Assembly: GCA_024233285.1 (NCBI GenBank)
Contig: JACKPU010000005.1
Span: forward strand, 62,001-126,000
DNA length: 64,000 nt
Reading direction: 5' to 3'
Source of the DNA: Opitutaceae bacterium
GTDB lineage: Bacteria; Verrucomicrobiota; Verrucomicrobiia; Opitutales; Opitutaceae
The first letter of the stretch is position 1, and each line of letters starts with the position of its first letter. The notes beneath the pieces are model-generated. The model searched no databases. It saw only the letters and a list, made by a program, of their open reading frames with translations, and had not been told where the DNA came from. Below are positions 1-8,166 of the stretch, piece by piece. The position numbers and the translations under genes are program-made.

Positions 1-1
1 T

Positions 2-73
2 TATGTGCTGATGGGGGTGGGCGCGTTGATGATCTGGTGGTGGCGCCGGCGGGCGGCCCGGCCCCGCGCCTGA
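2..73 (+). CDS. C-terminal end of an unknown membrane protein (partial)
   Basis: An open frame enters from the left edge and stops at 71-73. The 23 visible residues form a hydrophobic segment (VLMGVGALMIWWW) followed by an arginine-rich end (RRRAARPRA). This is the shape of a C-terminal membrane anchor with a positively charged cytoplasmic tail. It converges on the mechanosensitive channel gene that ends at 80. Nothing more can be said about function because the rest lies outside the window. Confidence 0.45.
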   Translation, partial: YVLMGVGALMIWWWRRRAARPRA

Positions 74-79
74 GTGGTT

Positions 80-679
80 TCAGGCCCCGTTGCCGGGCTT
101 CAATTGGGCGGGTTGCTCGCGATTGAGTTGCTCGGCCAGCGAAGTGGAGTGGGTGTGCGCGGTGCGCCTGATCACCTTTTGGAAGAACAGATTGTTCGGC
201 ACCTGGAAGGTGCTGCCGTCCTCGGCGAGCAGCGTCGTGAAGAAAAAGTTAATGTCCGTGACGCGCCCCTTCATGTTTTCCGACTGGAGCTCGACGGTGT
301 CGCCGATTTGAAACGGACGCAGAACCAAGAGCAGCAGGGTGGCGGTCGTGTTGCTCAACATACTCCAAACCGCGACAAAACCGATCGCGATCATGGCCAG
401 CACGGTCGAAAGCATCGCCCAGATGCCGCCGAGTTCGAAGCCGAAGACGCCGAGCACGATGATGAAGGTGATGCCATAGACCAGAGCGCGGGCGACTTTG
501 CGCAACGGCAGCACGTCGGTGTCGGTCAGGCTGGTTTTGCGTGCCAGCAGCGTCAGCGCGCGGCCCAGGGCGAGATTGCAGATCAACCCGCCAAACAGCA
601 CCAGCATCGCCACCGGCACGGCGGCGAGGAGCTTGGGCAGATGATCGTGAAAGGCGGTGATAATCGTATCAAAATTCAT
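80..679 (-). CDS. Short MscS-family mechanosensitive channel
   Basis: A 199-residue inner-membrane protein of the small-conductance mechanosensitive channel family, which releases solutes on osmotic downshock. Three hydrophobic segments lie at about residues 15-42, 62-85 and 86-115. The typical MscS beta domain follows (RPFQIGDTVELQ, then a VPNNLFFQ stretch near residue 165). It lacks most of the C-terminal alpha/beta cage of the 286-residue E. coli MscS, so it is a minimal form. The ATG at 679 was chosen because the longer upstream frame lies inside the kinase gene. It follows the fructokinase stop by 4 bases, so the two are probably cotranscribed, linking the channel to sucrose or osmolyte metabolism. 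Confidence 0.85.
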   Translation of the reverse strand: MNFDTIITAFHDHLPKLLAAVPVAMLVLFGGLICNLALGRALTLLARKTSLTDTDVLPLRKVARALVYGITFIIVLGVFGFELGGIWAMLSTVLAMIAIGFVAVWSMLSNTTATLLLLVLRPFQIGDTVELQSENMKGRVTDINFFFTTLLAEDGSTFQVPNNLFFQKVIRRTAHTHSTSLAEQLNREQPAQLKPGNGA

Positions 680-683
680 AGGC

Positions 684-1586
684 TTAAAGTGTGGAGATTT
701 CCGGGGTCGATGCGTTGTAGTCCGGAGTGGCACCGCGCTGACTGGCGACCCATTCGCCCAGTCGCGTGGCGTGGCGCAGGCAGGCCGCATCGCCCAGGCG
801 GCCGGCGATAAGACCCGACAAGAGCGAGGCGAGGAAAGAGTCGCCCGCGCCCACGGTATCGGCGACCGTCACTTCGCGCCCGGGTTCCCAATGCCATTGG
901 CCGCCGCGCAGCAATCCGGCGCCGCGGGCGCCGGCGGTGATGCACACAGTGTCGGGGCCAAATTGATTGGCGAGCGCCCGGGCATCCGCTTCCTCGCGGC
1001 CCGCGGTTTCCTCGCCGCCATCGACCAGCCGGGCGGCCTCGGCCGCATTAAGTTTGAGCAAGGTCGATTTGCCGGCGAGTTCGCGCACCAGCGGCAGATC
1101 GTCGTGCGGTGGCCGCAGATTGACGTCGAACACGCGCCAGGCCCCGGCCGGCAGGGTGGCGAGCAATCGATCCAAGGCGGCGCGATTGAAGACGGAACGT
1201 TGGGAGAGCGAACCGAAGACCAGCGCACGCGCCGACATTGCAGGTTGGAGCGAGTCCTGATCAGTGACGATCTGGTCCCACGCCACACTCGTGGTGATGT
1301 CGTAGGTGGCGTCGCCTTGGGCCGAAAGCTCCGCCCGCACATAACCGGTGGGCAGGCCCTGATGCAGCGCGATCGTGTCGGTGGAAAGCCCCCACGCCTT
1401 GATGCGGCGCAGCAATTCATCACCGAGCAGATCGCGACCGACCGCGGAAACGAGTTTCACGTCGGCGCCGTGGCGGTGCAGGTGGTAGGCGACATTGAAC
1501 GGCGCGCCGCCCGGGAAAAGGCCGGCCGGCAGAAAATCCCAGAGGATTTCGCCGAAGCAGAGGATGGTGGGTTTGGGGTCAGTCAT
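684..1586 (-). CDS. PfkB-family carbohydrate kinase, probable fructokinase
   Basis: A 300-residue cytosolic ribokinase/PfkB-type sugar kinase. The N-terminal sugar-binding glycine motif (GGAPFNVAYHL) lies at 26-36. The C-terminal signature TVGAGDSF at 244-251 places the catalytic Asp at 249. The family phosphorylates fructose and related sugars with ATP. The fructokinase assignment rests on overall resemblance and on context: it overlaps the upstream sucrose-phosphate phosphatase fusion by 8 bases and is followed 4 bases later by an MscS channel. If the fused glycosidase domain upstream is an invertase, this kinase would recycle the released fructose. Another ketose or nucleoside substrate cannot be excluded. 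Confidence 0.85.
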   Translation of the reverse strand: MTDPKPTILCFGEILWDFLPAGLFPGGAPFNVAYHLHRHGADVKLVSAVGRDLLGDELLRRIKAWGLSTDTIALHQGLPTGYVRAELSAQGDATYDITTSVAWDQIVTDQDSLQPAMSARALVFGSLSQRSVFNRAALDRLLATLPAGAWRVFDVNLRPPHDDLPLVRELAGKSTLLKLNAAEAARLVDGGEETAGREEADARALANQFGPDTVCITAGARGAGLLRGGQWHWEPGREVTVADTVGAGDSFLASLLSGLIAGRLGDAACLRHATRLGEWVASQRGATPDYNASTPEISTL

Positions 1587-3684
1587 CGTTCAAGTGAGTG
1601 GGATCGATTTCAACTTCCTGGCAGGCGCGCAGGTAGCAGGCGGCGGACCAGGCTTGAAATGCCTTGCCCATGGGTTTGCCGGTTTGACCGTGGGCCCATT
1701 CGTTGAACTCCCAATCCTGATCGCGACCGAGTTGGTTGAGTTTGGCGAGGCGCACGAGTTCGCGGCAGGCCACGTCGTGAAACCCGAGCCGGTGAATGAA
1801 GCGCACCCACATGCCGCCAACGAACGGCCAGAGCCCGCCGTTGTGGTAGTGATGCGGCAGGTTCAGCAGGTTGACCGTGTAATAGGCCTTCCAATCGGGA
1901 TCGCCGGATTGCACGACGGGGTAAAGATTGGCGACGGGCCACGGCTCGTTGACGCCGACGCCCCACATGAAGCGGAAGGCGGTGCGCGCGCGGTCGATGT
2001 CGATCAAGTTGGTGAGGAAGGCCAGCACGTTGGCGTAGACGTCGCAGCGCCAGTTGAAGGCGAACGGCGTGATTTCGGCGAGGAGATATTGGGTGTCGCC
2101 GAGGTTGAACTGGCGGGCGGCGAAGCGATTGGCTTGCGCAGTGCTCCCGTTGCTCGCGGCGGTGGTCGGCCAGAAATTCTCCAACACGCGGCCACGGATG
2201 TGCTGCGACCAGCGCAGGTAGTCCTCGGCCCGCGCGAAATCGCCGCGAAATTCCAGCAGGCGCCCGTAGCAGACATTGGCGCGAAACCAGAGCACCTCGT
2301 CGTAAAGCACGTTGTAGCTGCGGCCGAAAAGATCGGTCCAGTCGCCAGCCTCCGGGATTTCGAGCAAGCCGTCGTTGTTGCTGTCATGGGCGCTGAGCCA
2401 GTCCATCGCGCGCTGCAACCGCGTCGCGTGTTGCTCGAGAAAGTCGCGGTCACCGGTGCGCTCAACGTAGTGATGAAACGCGATGATCAGCCACAAGCCG
2501 CTGTCGATGGAGCAGATGTTACCCACGCCGGCGTAATCCGCCTCGCCATCCTCGATCCGCACATTGGCGGGAATCTGGCCGTTGGGGGAGGCGGCGTTGA
2601 GCAGCGTCTCGAGCGTCACGCGGCAGCAGGCGCGAATGTCGTCATGCGCGAGATCGAGCGAGTTGATGATGGTGATCGCACCGTCGCGCGCCCAGACGGA
2701 ACGGTAGTTCGCATCGGTGCCGGTCACGGTGTTGTCCTCGAGTGAACAGGCGGAGAAACCGAGCGGGGTGATGTTTTTGCGCAGGGCGACGAGGGCTTTC
2801 TCGTAACCGGTCAGGATGAGTTGCTTTTCCTCGCCGCTCAACGAGCCCAGTCGCGTGCCGGTGAACAGCAGGCGGAACTCCGATTGCATGTGGTCGGCCG
2901 GAATGCGGCCTTGGATCGCGCGGGGTTGGGCGCAAAGGACGCCGTAATGGCAAAGCCCCTCGAGCACGCCGTCCGCCATGACCTGCCGCGCGGTGTAGGC
3001 GGCGACGCGCACGGTGGACTCGAACAATTCGGGTTGGGCGTTTTGCACGAGGATGCCGCGCACCTGCGGCAGATGAAACATGGCGCTGTCGTTGCCCGTG
3101 TCGCCGGCGACGACAACCTCGCCCGTGTCGATGCCCAATCGTCGGCACAACCACGCGAGCGCCCCGCCTTTGCCCGCGTTGGCGGGCAGGATGTCGAGAT
3201 CGCGCTGACTGGAGTAAATCACCGCGACACCCAGCCCGGCGTCTTTCAATTGTGATTCGATCGACTCGAGCGTGGGCAAGTCGGCGTTGTGCAGATACCA
3301 GCTCGATTTGTGCGAGTTCTGAAAATGATCCGGCTGCCGCTCGGTGCGCGGATGTTCGTGGAGAATGGCCTCGGCGCGTTCGAGATCCCAGCCCTCCTGC
3401 AACGCGTCGCGAAACTCCTCGAGAAAAGCGCTTCCCTTGGCGTCGTAGATTTCCGTGCCCACCCCGCCGATGTAGTAATCCGGTTCCGGCAGGATTTCGT
3501 CCGCCACAAGTTTTTGCATGTCCGCCACGAGCCGGCCGCTGTTGTAAACGAGGAGTGGCCGCTCGTCGTCGGCCAGCGTATGCCACGCGGCGGTGAAACG
3601 GCGCAGCGACTCGGGATTGCCGAGCAAAGTGCCGTCGAGGTCGGAACTAAAAAGTCGGATGGGTTTGGTGGAAGAATCGGCCAT
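1579..3684 (-). CDS. Sucrose-6-phosphate phosphatase (HAD-IIB) fused to an (alpha/alpha)6 glycosidase/invertase-like domain
   Basis: A 701-residue two-domain protein. Residues about 8-260 are a HAD-IIB phosphatase of the sucrose-phosphatase type: DLDGT at 15-19 with nucleophile D15 and acid/base D17, a lysine near 172, and GDTGND at 194-199. Residues about 275-690 form an (alpha/alpha)6-barrel hydrolase with WARDG at 331-335 and HYHNGGLWP at 612-620. Its end (NEWAHGQTGKPMGKAFQAWS) recalls GH100 neutral invertases, though amylo-1,6-glucosidase (GDE_C) proteins share several of these features. The ATG at 3684 is preferred over an in-frame ATG 54 bases upstream because the HAD motif follows at normal distance. 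Making and possibly cleaving sucrose in one polypeptide is unusual; the second domain's substrate is inference. Confidence 0.8.
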   Translation of the reverse strand: MADSSTKPIRLFSSDLDGTLLGNPESLRRFTAAWHTLADDERPLLVYNSGRLVADMQKLVADEILPEPDYYIGGVGTEIYDAKGSAFLEEFRDALQEGWDLERAEAILHEHPRTERQPDHFQNSHKSSWYLHNADLPTLESIESQLKDAGLGVAVIYSSQRDLDILPANAGKGGALAWLCRRLGIDTGEVVVAGDTGNDSAMFHLPQVRGILVQNAQPELFESTVRVAAYTARQVMADGVLEGLCHYGVLCAQPRAIQGRIPADHMQSEFRLLFTGTRLGSLSGEEKQLILTGYEKALVALRKNITPLGFSACSLEDNTVTGTDANYRSVWARDGAITIINSLDLAHDDIRACCRVTLETLLNAASPNGQIPANVRIEDGEADYAGVGNICSIDSGLWLIIAFHHYVERTGDRDFLEQHATRLQRAMDWLSAHDSNNDGLLEIPEAGDWTDLFGRSYNVLYDEVLWFRANVCYGRLLEFRGDFARAEDYLRWSQHIRGRVLENFWPTTAASNGSTAQANRFAARQFNLGDTQYLLAEITPFAFNWRCDVYANVLAFLTNLIDIDRARTAFRFMWGVGVNEPWPVANLYPVVQSGDPDWKAYYTVNLLNLPHHYHNGGLWPFVGGMWVRFIHRLGFHDVACRELVRLAKLNQLGRDQDWEFNEWAHGQTGKPMGKAFQAWSAACYLRACQEVEIDPTHLNDD

Positions 3685-3843
3685 GGGCTGGATGGGGTCC
3701 GCCAAAAAGGCGGACGAGGCGCCCCGCTGCGTAAACACACAGGCAGATCGGGCGCACGGTGATCCATTTAACCGTCAAAGTGCGGCAGGGTCAAGCGGTT
3801 GGGGCTTTGATCGGGTATTTGACAGCAATGATACGGTCTTTTG

Positions 3844-5550
3844 ATGCACTTGCTGGACTATGCGGTGATCGCGGGCTACCTGCTCGCCTTGGTTGCAGCC
3901 GGAGCGTGGCTCGCGCGGCGGGCCGGCGAAAGCTCGGAGAATTATTTCCTCGGCGGCCACAAGCTGCCGTGGTGGGCGCTCGGTTCGTCGGGCATGTCGA
4001 GCAACCTCGATGTGGCGGGCACAATGACGATCGTGACGCTGATCGTGCTCTACGGGCTGCACGGATTTTGGATCGAATTGCGCGGCGGCGTGGTCCTGCC
4101 GATCGCGGTCTTTCTCGCCTTCATGGGCAAGTGGCATCGCCGTTCGCAAGTGATGACCACGGCTGAGTGGATGATCTTGCGTTTCGGGGAGGGTCGGGCC
4201 GGTCGGTTCGCGCGCACGATGGCGGCGCTGACCTACATCATTCTGACCGTGGCGATGCTCGTGTTCTTTCTTTCCGCGGGCGGAAGATTTCTCGCGGAGT
4301 TTCTGCCGTTTACGGCGACGCAATGCTCGATCGGCGTGGCGTTGATCGCCTTTGCCTACACGATGGTCGGCGGTCTTTACGGCGTGATCTGGACGGATGT
4401 GTTTCAAACCGTGCTGATCGGCGGCGCGGCGATCTACGTGGCGGTGACGGCGGCGGGTTTGGTCACGCCCGAATTGATGGCGGCGTGGCCGGGCGCCGAT
4501 TTGAACACGTTTCTGCCGCAGCTCGGGACGGAGCGATTGGATCCCTATATTCCGCTGGGGTTCTTCCTCGCAATCTGGGCGCTCAAGGGCGTGCTCGAGG
4601 GGCTCGGCGGCAGCGGCGGTTCCGCCTACATGGCCCAGCGCTTTTATGCGGCGGCCAACGAGGATGATTGTCGGAAAATCGGCATCCTGTGGACGCTGCT
4701 GTTCGCGGCACGCTGGCCGATGGTGCTGGGCTTTGCGTTGATGGCCATGAAGCTCGGCTTGGACACGGGCTCGGTCGCGGCGGCCGAAGGCGTCTTACCG
4801 CAGGTGTTGCAATCGGACTTCTTCCCGCCGGGGGTGCGCGGTTTGGTGCTGGCCGCCATGCTGGCCGCGGCGATGTCGACCTTCGACAGCACGCTCAACG
4901 CCGGGGCGTCCTACGTGGTGCGCGATCTGTATCAACCGTGGCGCAAGCTGGCCGGCCAGCGCGAACTGGTGTGGGCGGGCTACCTGGCCTCGGCGCTGCT
5001 CGTGGCGATCGGAGTGATTCTCACGCTGGCGCTTGGTTCGTCGGTGCTCGGGATTTGGATCGGCATCGTGATGCTGCTGTTTCCGGCGTTTCTGGTGCCG
5101 TTTGCGTTGCGCTGGTTTTGGATGCGCTTCAACGGCGTCGGCTTTGCCACCGGTATTCTCGGCGGTTTTGCCGCGGCATTGTGGTTCTCCCTTGCGCAGC
5201 CGGACGGTTGGAATGAAGCCACGCGGTTCCTCGCCATCGCGGGCTGGTCGGCGTTGGCGAGTGTGTTCGGCACGTATTGCTCCCGTCCGGTCGATCTTGA
5301 ACACCTGCAGACTTTCTATCGGCGGGTGCGGCCCTTCGGTTTCTGGCCGCTGGCGTGGAAGATCGCGCACCGCGCCGAGCATCGCGGCGAGATCGGCCTG
5401 CTGTTCACGGCGCTGTGCTGGCAGATCCTGACCTTTCTGCTTCCGATGGGTCTGATGCTGAAACGGTGGGACGCGGTGATCCCGGCCGCGGTGGTGTGGG
5501 TGATCCTCAGCTATTTTGTGATGCGCCGGCCGCGGCGTGCCGCCACCTGA
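3844..5550 (+). CDS. Sodium:solute symporter (SSS family)
   Basis: A 568-residue polytopic membrane protein with more than a dozen hydrophobic segments. The N-terminal YFLGGHKLPWWALGSSGMSS is the hallmark of the SSS/SGLT family. A mid-protein GLGGSGGSAYMAQRFYAA and an AAMLAAAMSTFDSTLNAGAS block match the conserved family core. These carriers take up sugars or other small solutes with sodium. It is transcribed away from the phosphatase-glycosidase gene and converges on the sucrose-phosphate-synthase-like gene. Sucrose, or a hexose derived from it, is therefore a plausible but unproven substrate. An ATG at 3844 directly follows an in-frame TTG; the ATG was taken as start. Confidence 0.88.
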   Translation: MHLLDYAVIAGYLLALVAAGAWLARRAGESSENYFLGGHKLPWWALGSSGMSSNLDVAGTMTIVTLIVLYGLHGFWIELRGGVVLPIAVFLAFMGKWHRRSQVMTTAEWMILRFGEGRAGRFARTMAALTYIILTVAMLVFFLSAGGRFLAEFLPFTATQCSIGVALIAFAYTMVGGLYGVIWTDVFQTVLIGGAAIYVAVTAAGLVTPELMAAWPGADLNTFLPQLGTERLDPYIPLGFFLAIWALKGVLEGLGGSGGSAYMAQRFYAAANEDDCRKIGILWTLLFAARWPMVLGFALMAMKLGLDTGSVAAAEGVLPQVLQSDFFPPGVRGLVLAAMLAAAMSTFDSTLNAGASYVVRDLYQPWRKLAGQRELVWAGYLASALLVAIGVILTLALGSSVLGIWIGIVMLLFPAFLVPFALRWFWMRFNGVGFATGILGGFAAALWFSLAQPDGWNEATRFLAIAGWSALASVFGTYCSRPVDLEHLQTFYRRVRPFGFWPLAWKIAHRAEHRGEIGLLFTALCWQILTFLLPMGLMLKRWDAVIPAAVVWVILSYFVMRRPRRAAT

Positions 5551-5575
5551 ACGAGGCGGCGGCAAATGCAGCGGC

Positions 5576-6913
5576 TCAATCGCCGTCGTTCCACGGCTCG
5601 TCCCACTCGGTGTCGTGGAGGACGCGCATCGCGGGCCGGCCTTCGACGAGACTGATGAGTTGTTGGGCGATGCCGGTCCAGGTGAACAGACTGCGGGCCT
5701 TGTGTGCGCCCATGCGCGAGAGACGGCTGCGCAATTCGAGGTGTTTGAGCGGCTTCATCATCATGATGCCGAGATCGTCGGGATCGAACGGATCGCCGAA
5801 CAAGGCGTGCCGGCCGAAACTCACGGCGCGATACAATCCGCCGTGCACGGTGACGACCGTCGGCGTGCCGCAGGCCATCGCCTCAATAGCGGTCATGCCG
5901 AACGGCTCGTAGCGGCTGCTCAACACGAACAAGTCGGCTGCGCGGTAGTAATCCGGCAGATCGGCATCGGAGATGAAGCCGGAGAACTTCACTTTGCGCT
6001 CTAGCTTCAGCTTTTTCACCAGCGCCTTGAGCTCGGCGAGGATCTTGCGTTCCTGCTTGTCCATTTTCTTGCCGCCGACGGCGAGATGCAGGACGGCATC
6101 GGGGATGCGCTTGACGGTCACGGCGAACGATTTGATCAGCAAATCGTAGCCCTTGTTGGTCGCGAGCCGGCCGAGGGCCAGGATGGTGGGCTTCTTGAAA
6201 CCGATGCGGCGGCGGATCATCTGTCGCGTCGCGTCACTGACGGGAAAGAAGCGGTTGTCGTCATAGCCCGGCGGGATCATGTGCACGCCACCTTTGGGCA
6301 CGTGATAATCCTTCAGGACCATGTCGTATTGCGGCGGCGTGGTGGCCACGACCATGTCGCAGTCGCGATACAGGATCGTCTCCTGTTTGATGCGCTCGGT
6401 GAAATTGAACTCCGTTTCGAACGTGTCCTTTTTATCCGGGTAGTCCGTCTCCATCTGCACCTTCTTCCAGATGCCGAGAGAGTGGGGCGTGTGCACGTGC
6501 GGGATGTTCATCGCATCGGCCAAGCGCTGACCGGCGATACCGGCATCCCAATAGTGGCTGTTGATGAATTGATAGCGCAGCTTGTGCTTCTTGATGAAGC
6601 GCAGGGCGTTTTCGCCCCATTCCATCAGATGTTCGGAAAGGTATTCCTTCGGGATGAATTTTTTGCCGCCGCACGGCACACGCAGGACGCGCACCCGGCC
6701 GTTGACGATATCGGTCTCGGGCTGGTCTTCAAACCGCCGGGTCCACACGTCCACATCGTAACCGAGCTGGCCGAGCTTCTTGGCCAGTTCGAGGACATAG
6801 ACGACCTGGCCGCCGGTGTCGGCGGCGCCGAGGGGAGGATTAGCCGCGACGTAGCCATGGGTGGAGACCATGGCGATGCGCGGACGTTTCGGGTCAAACG
6901 TGATGGCTGACAT
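5576..6913 (-). CDS. GT4 glycosyltransferase, sucrose-phosphate-synthase-like
   Basis: A 445-residue cytosolic family-4 glycosyltransferase with two Rossmann domains. The N-terminal nucleotide-sugar/acceptor loop reads GAADTGGQVVYVLELA, with TGGQ at 33-36, typical of sucrose-phosphate and sucrose synthases. The C-terminal donor domain carries GRLATNKGYDLL and the EX7E-type motif YEPFGMTAIEAMACGTP. It likely joins UDP- or ADP-glucose to fructose-6-phosphate. The nearby sucrose-phosphatase fusion supports this, although a convergent transporter separates the two. A trehalose- or mannosyl-type GT4 is the alternative; TGGQ together with the neighbour makes sucrose-phosphate synthesis the better call. 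Confidence 0.8.
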   Translation of the reverse strand: MSAITFDPKRPRIAMVSTHGYVAANPPLGAADTGGQVVYVLELAKKLGQLGYDVDVWTRRFEDQPETDIVNGRVRVLRVPCGGKKFIPKEYLSEHLMEWGENALRFIKKHKLRYQFINSHYWDAGIAGQRLADAMNIPHVHTPHSLGIWKKVQMETDYPDKKDTFETEFNFTERIKQETILYRDCDMVVATTPPQYDMVLKDYHVPKGGVHMIPPGYDDNRFFPVSDATRQMIRRRIGFKKPTILALGRLATNKGYDLLIKSFAVTVKRIPDAVLHLAVGGKKMDKQERKILAELKALVKKLKLERKVKFSGFISDADLPDYYRAADLFVLSSRYEPFGMTAIEAMACGTPTVVTVHGGLYRAVSFGRHALFGDPFDPDDLGIMMMKPLKHLELRSRLSRMGAHKARSLFTWTGIAQQLISLVEGRPAMRVLHDTEWDEPWNDGD

Positions 6914-7023
6914 GCGTCCAGCATAGCGCGGAATCGCCGGGGCGACAAGTTTTGGGGCGGAATGGCGGTGAATTTGGATTGTGCGGAATAAATTTTCCGG
7001 GCTTGCTGGCGCGCCTTACCCCT

Positions 7024-8076
7024 ATGAGCACTCGCAAATTCCGTGTTGGAATCATCGGTGGTGGCGGCATTGCCCAAGCCGTCCACATCCCCGGTTGGAA
7101 AAATCTTCCCGAAGTTGAGATCGTCGGCGTGGCCGACGTCTCCGAAGCCACCGCCAAGAAAGCCGCGGCCGCCGCCGGCGCATCGCAGGTCTTCAGCGAT
7201 TATCGCGATTTGCTGAAGCTGGACCTTGATGCGGTCGATATTTGCACGCCGAACAAAGTGCACACGCCCGCCGTGCTCGCCGCACTCGAAGCCGGCAAAC
7301 ACGTCATGTGTGAGAAGCCGCTCGCCGTAACCACGGCCGAGGTCCGCCAGATGGGTGAATCGGCTGACGCCAAGAAACTCAAACTGATGACCGGCCAGCA
7401 CCAGCGTTTCACCACGCCCGGCGTCGCCGCGAAGGCGTGGATTGATGCGGGCAATCTGGGCGAGGCTTATCATGCCCGCGTGCGGGCGATGCGCCGCGCC
7501 GGTCTGCCCCCGGCGCCCGGCTTCATTGATGCGAAACTTTCCGGCGGCGGTCCGTGCATGGACATCGGTGTGCATGCGCTCGATCTCTGCATGTGGCTGA
7601 TGAATTTTCCGAAACCCGTGCGCGTGTCCGGTTCGGCCAAGACCGTTTTTGCCAAAGGTCACGGCATGCCGAATCTCTGGGGTGAGTGGGATCGCGAACG
7701 CTATTCGGTCGAGGACTTCGCCACCGGCTATGTTCATTTCGACAACGGCGCGACCATGGTCCTCGAATCCGCGTGGATGAGCCATCAGGAGGAGCAGGAG
7801 GAACTGCTCGCGCAGCTTTATGGCACGAAAGGCGGACTCAAGTGGCCCGATGCCAAATTCGTCACGGTGGTCAACGGCACGCATGCGCAGGGTTCGCTCA
7901 CCCATCCGGTCAATGTGCAGCATCCGCACTGGGCCGAGATCGCGGCGTTCTACGACTGCGTGGTGAACCACAAGCCATCGCCGGTGCCGTGGACCGAAAC
8001 GATCAAGGTCATCGGTATTCTCGAGGCGATCTACATCTCTTCCACCGAAGGCCGCGAAGTCGTGCCGACGGTGTGA
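7024..8076 (+). CDS. Gfo/Idh/MocA-family NAD(P)-dependent oxidoreductase
   Basis: A 350-residue cytosolic dehydrogenase. The N-terminus FRVGIIGGGGIAQAVHIPG is the dinucleotide-binding Rossmann motif, and EKPLAVTTAE with the preceding CTPNKVHTP is the conserved catalytic-lysine region. The second half is the usual alpha/beta substrate domain, with GGGPCMDIGVHALDL providing the family's active-site Asp and His. Members oxidise or epimerise sugars and inositols; the exact substrate cannot be read. The ATG at 7024 was chosen because the glycine-rich strand begins eight residues later. It is followed by a paired inverted repeat and a convergent enolase-superfamily enzyme. Confidence 0.88.
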   Translation: MSTRKFRVGIIGGGGIAQAVHIPGWKNLPEVEIVGVADVSEATAKKAAAAAGASQVFSDYRDLLKLDLDAVDICTPNKVHTPAVLAALEAGKHVMCEKPLAVTTAEVRQMGESADAKKLKLMTGQHQRFTTPGVAAKAWIDAGNLGEAYHARVRAMRRAGLPPAPGFIDAKLSGGGPCMDIGVHALDLCMWLMNFPKPVRVSGSAKTVFAKGHGMPNLWGEWDRERYSVEDFATGYVHFDNGATMVLESAWMSHQEEQEELLAQLYGTKGGLKWPDAKFVTVVNGTHAQGSLTHPVNVQHPHWAEIAAFYDCVVNHKPSPVPWTETIKVIGILEAIYISSTEGREVVPTV

Positions 8077-8090
8077 GGTGGGCCTGAGCC

Positions 8091-8165
8091 TGTAGGGCGG
8101 GGTCGCTGACCCCGCCTTGATTGGTTTCGTGTTGTATTGGCGGGATCAGGCGATCCCGCCCTACA
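8091..8165. repeat. Inverted pair of TGTAGGGCGGG(A/G)TC-type dispersed repeats
   Basis: Two opposed copies of the same short element face each other: TGTAGGGCGGGGTCGCTGAC... at 8091-8116, and its near-complement ending GATCCCGCCCTACA at 8139-8165. Each arm is itself palindromic, so the RNA could fold as two small hairpins or one long one. The pair fills the gap between convergent genes ending at 8076 and 8167. A third copy is at 31125. The gap position would allow a bidirectional terminator role, but there is no clear U-tract. Confidence 0.75.
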
Positions 8166-8166
8166 A

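Noticed and set aside
1495..2745. 416-codon plus-strand frame opposite the phosphatase-glycosidase fusion
   Set aside because: Antisense shadow of a gene with clear HAD and glycosidase motifs; no recognisable domain of its own.
3819..3843. TTGACA near the symporter start as a -35 element
   Set aside because: The matching -10 would fall inside the coding region.
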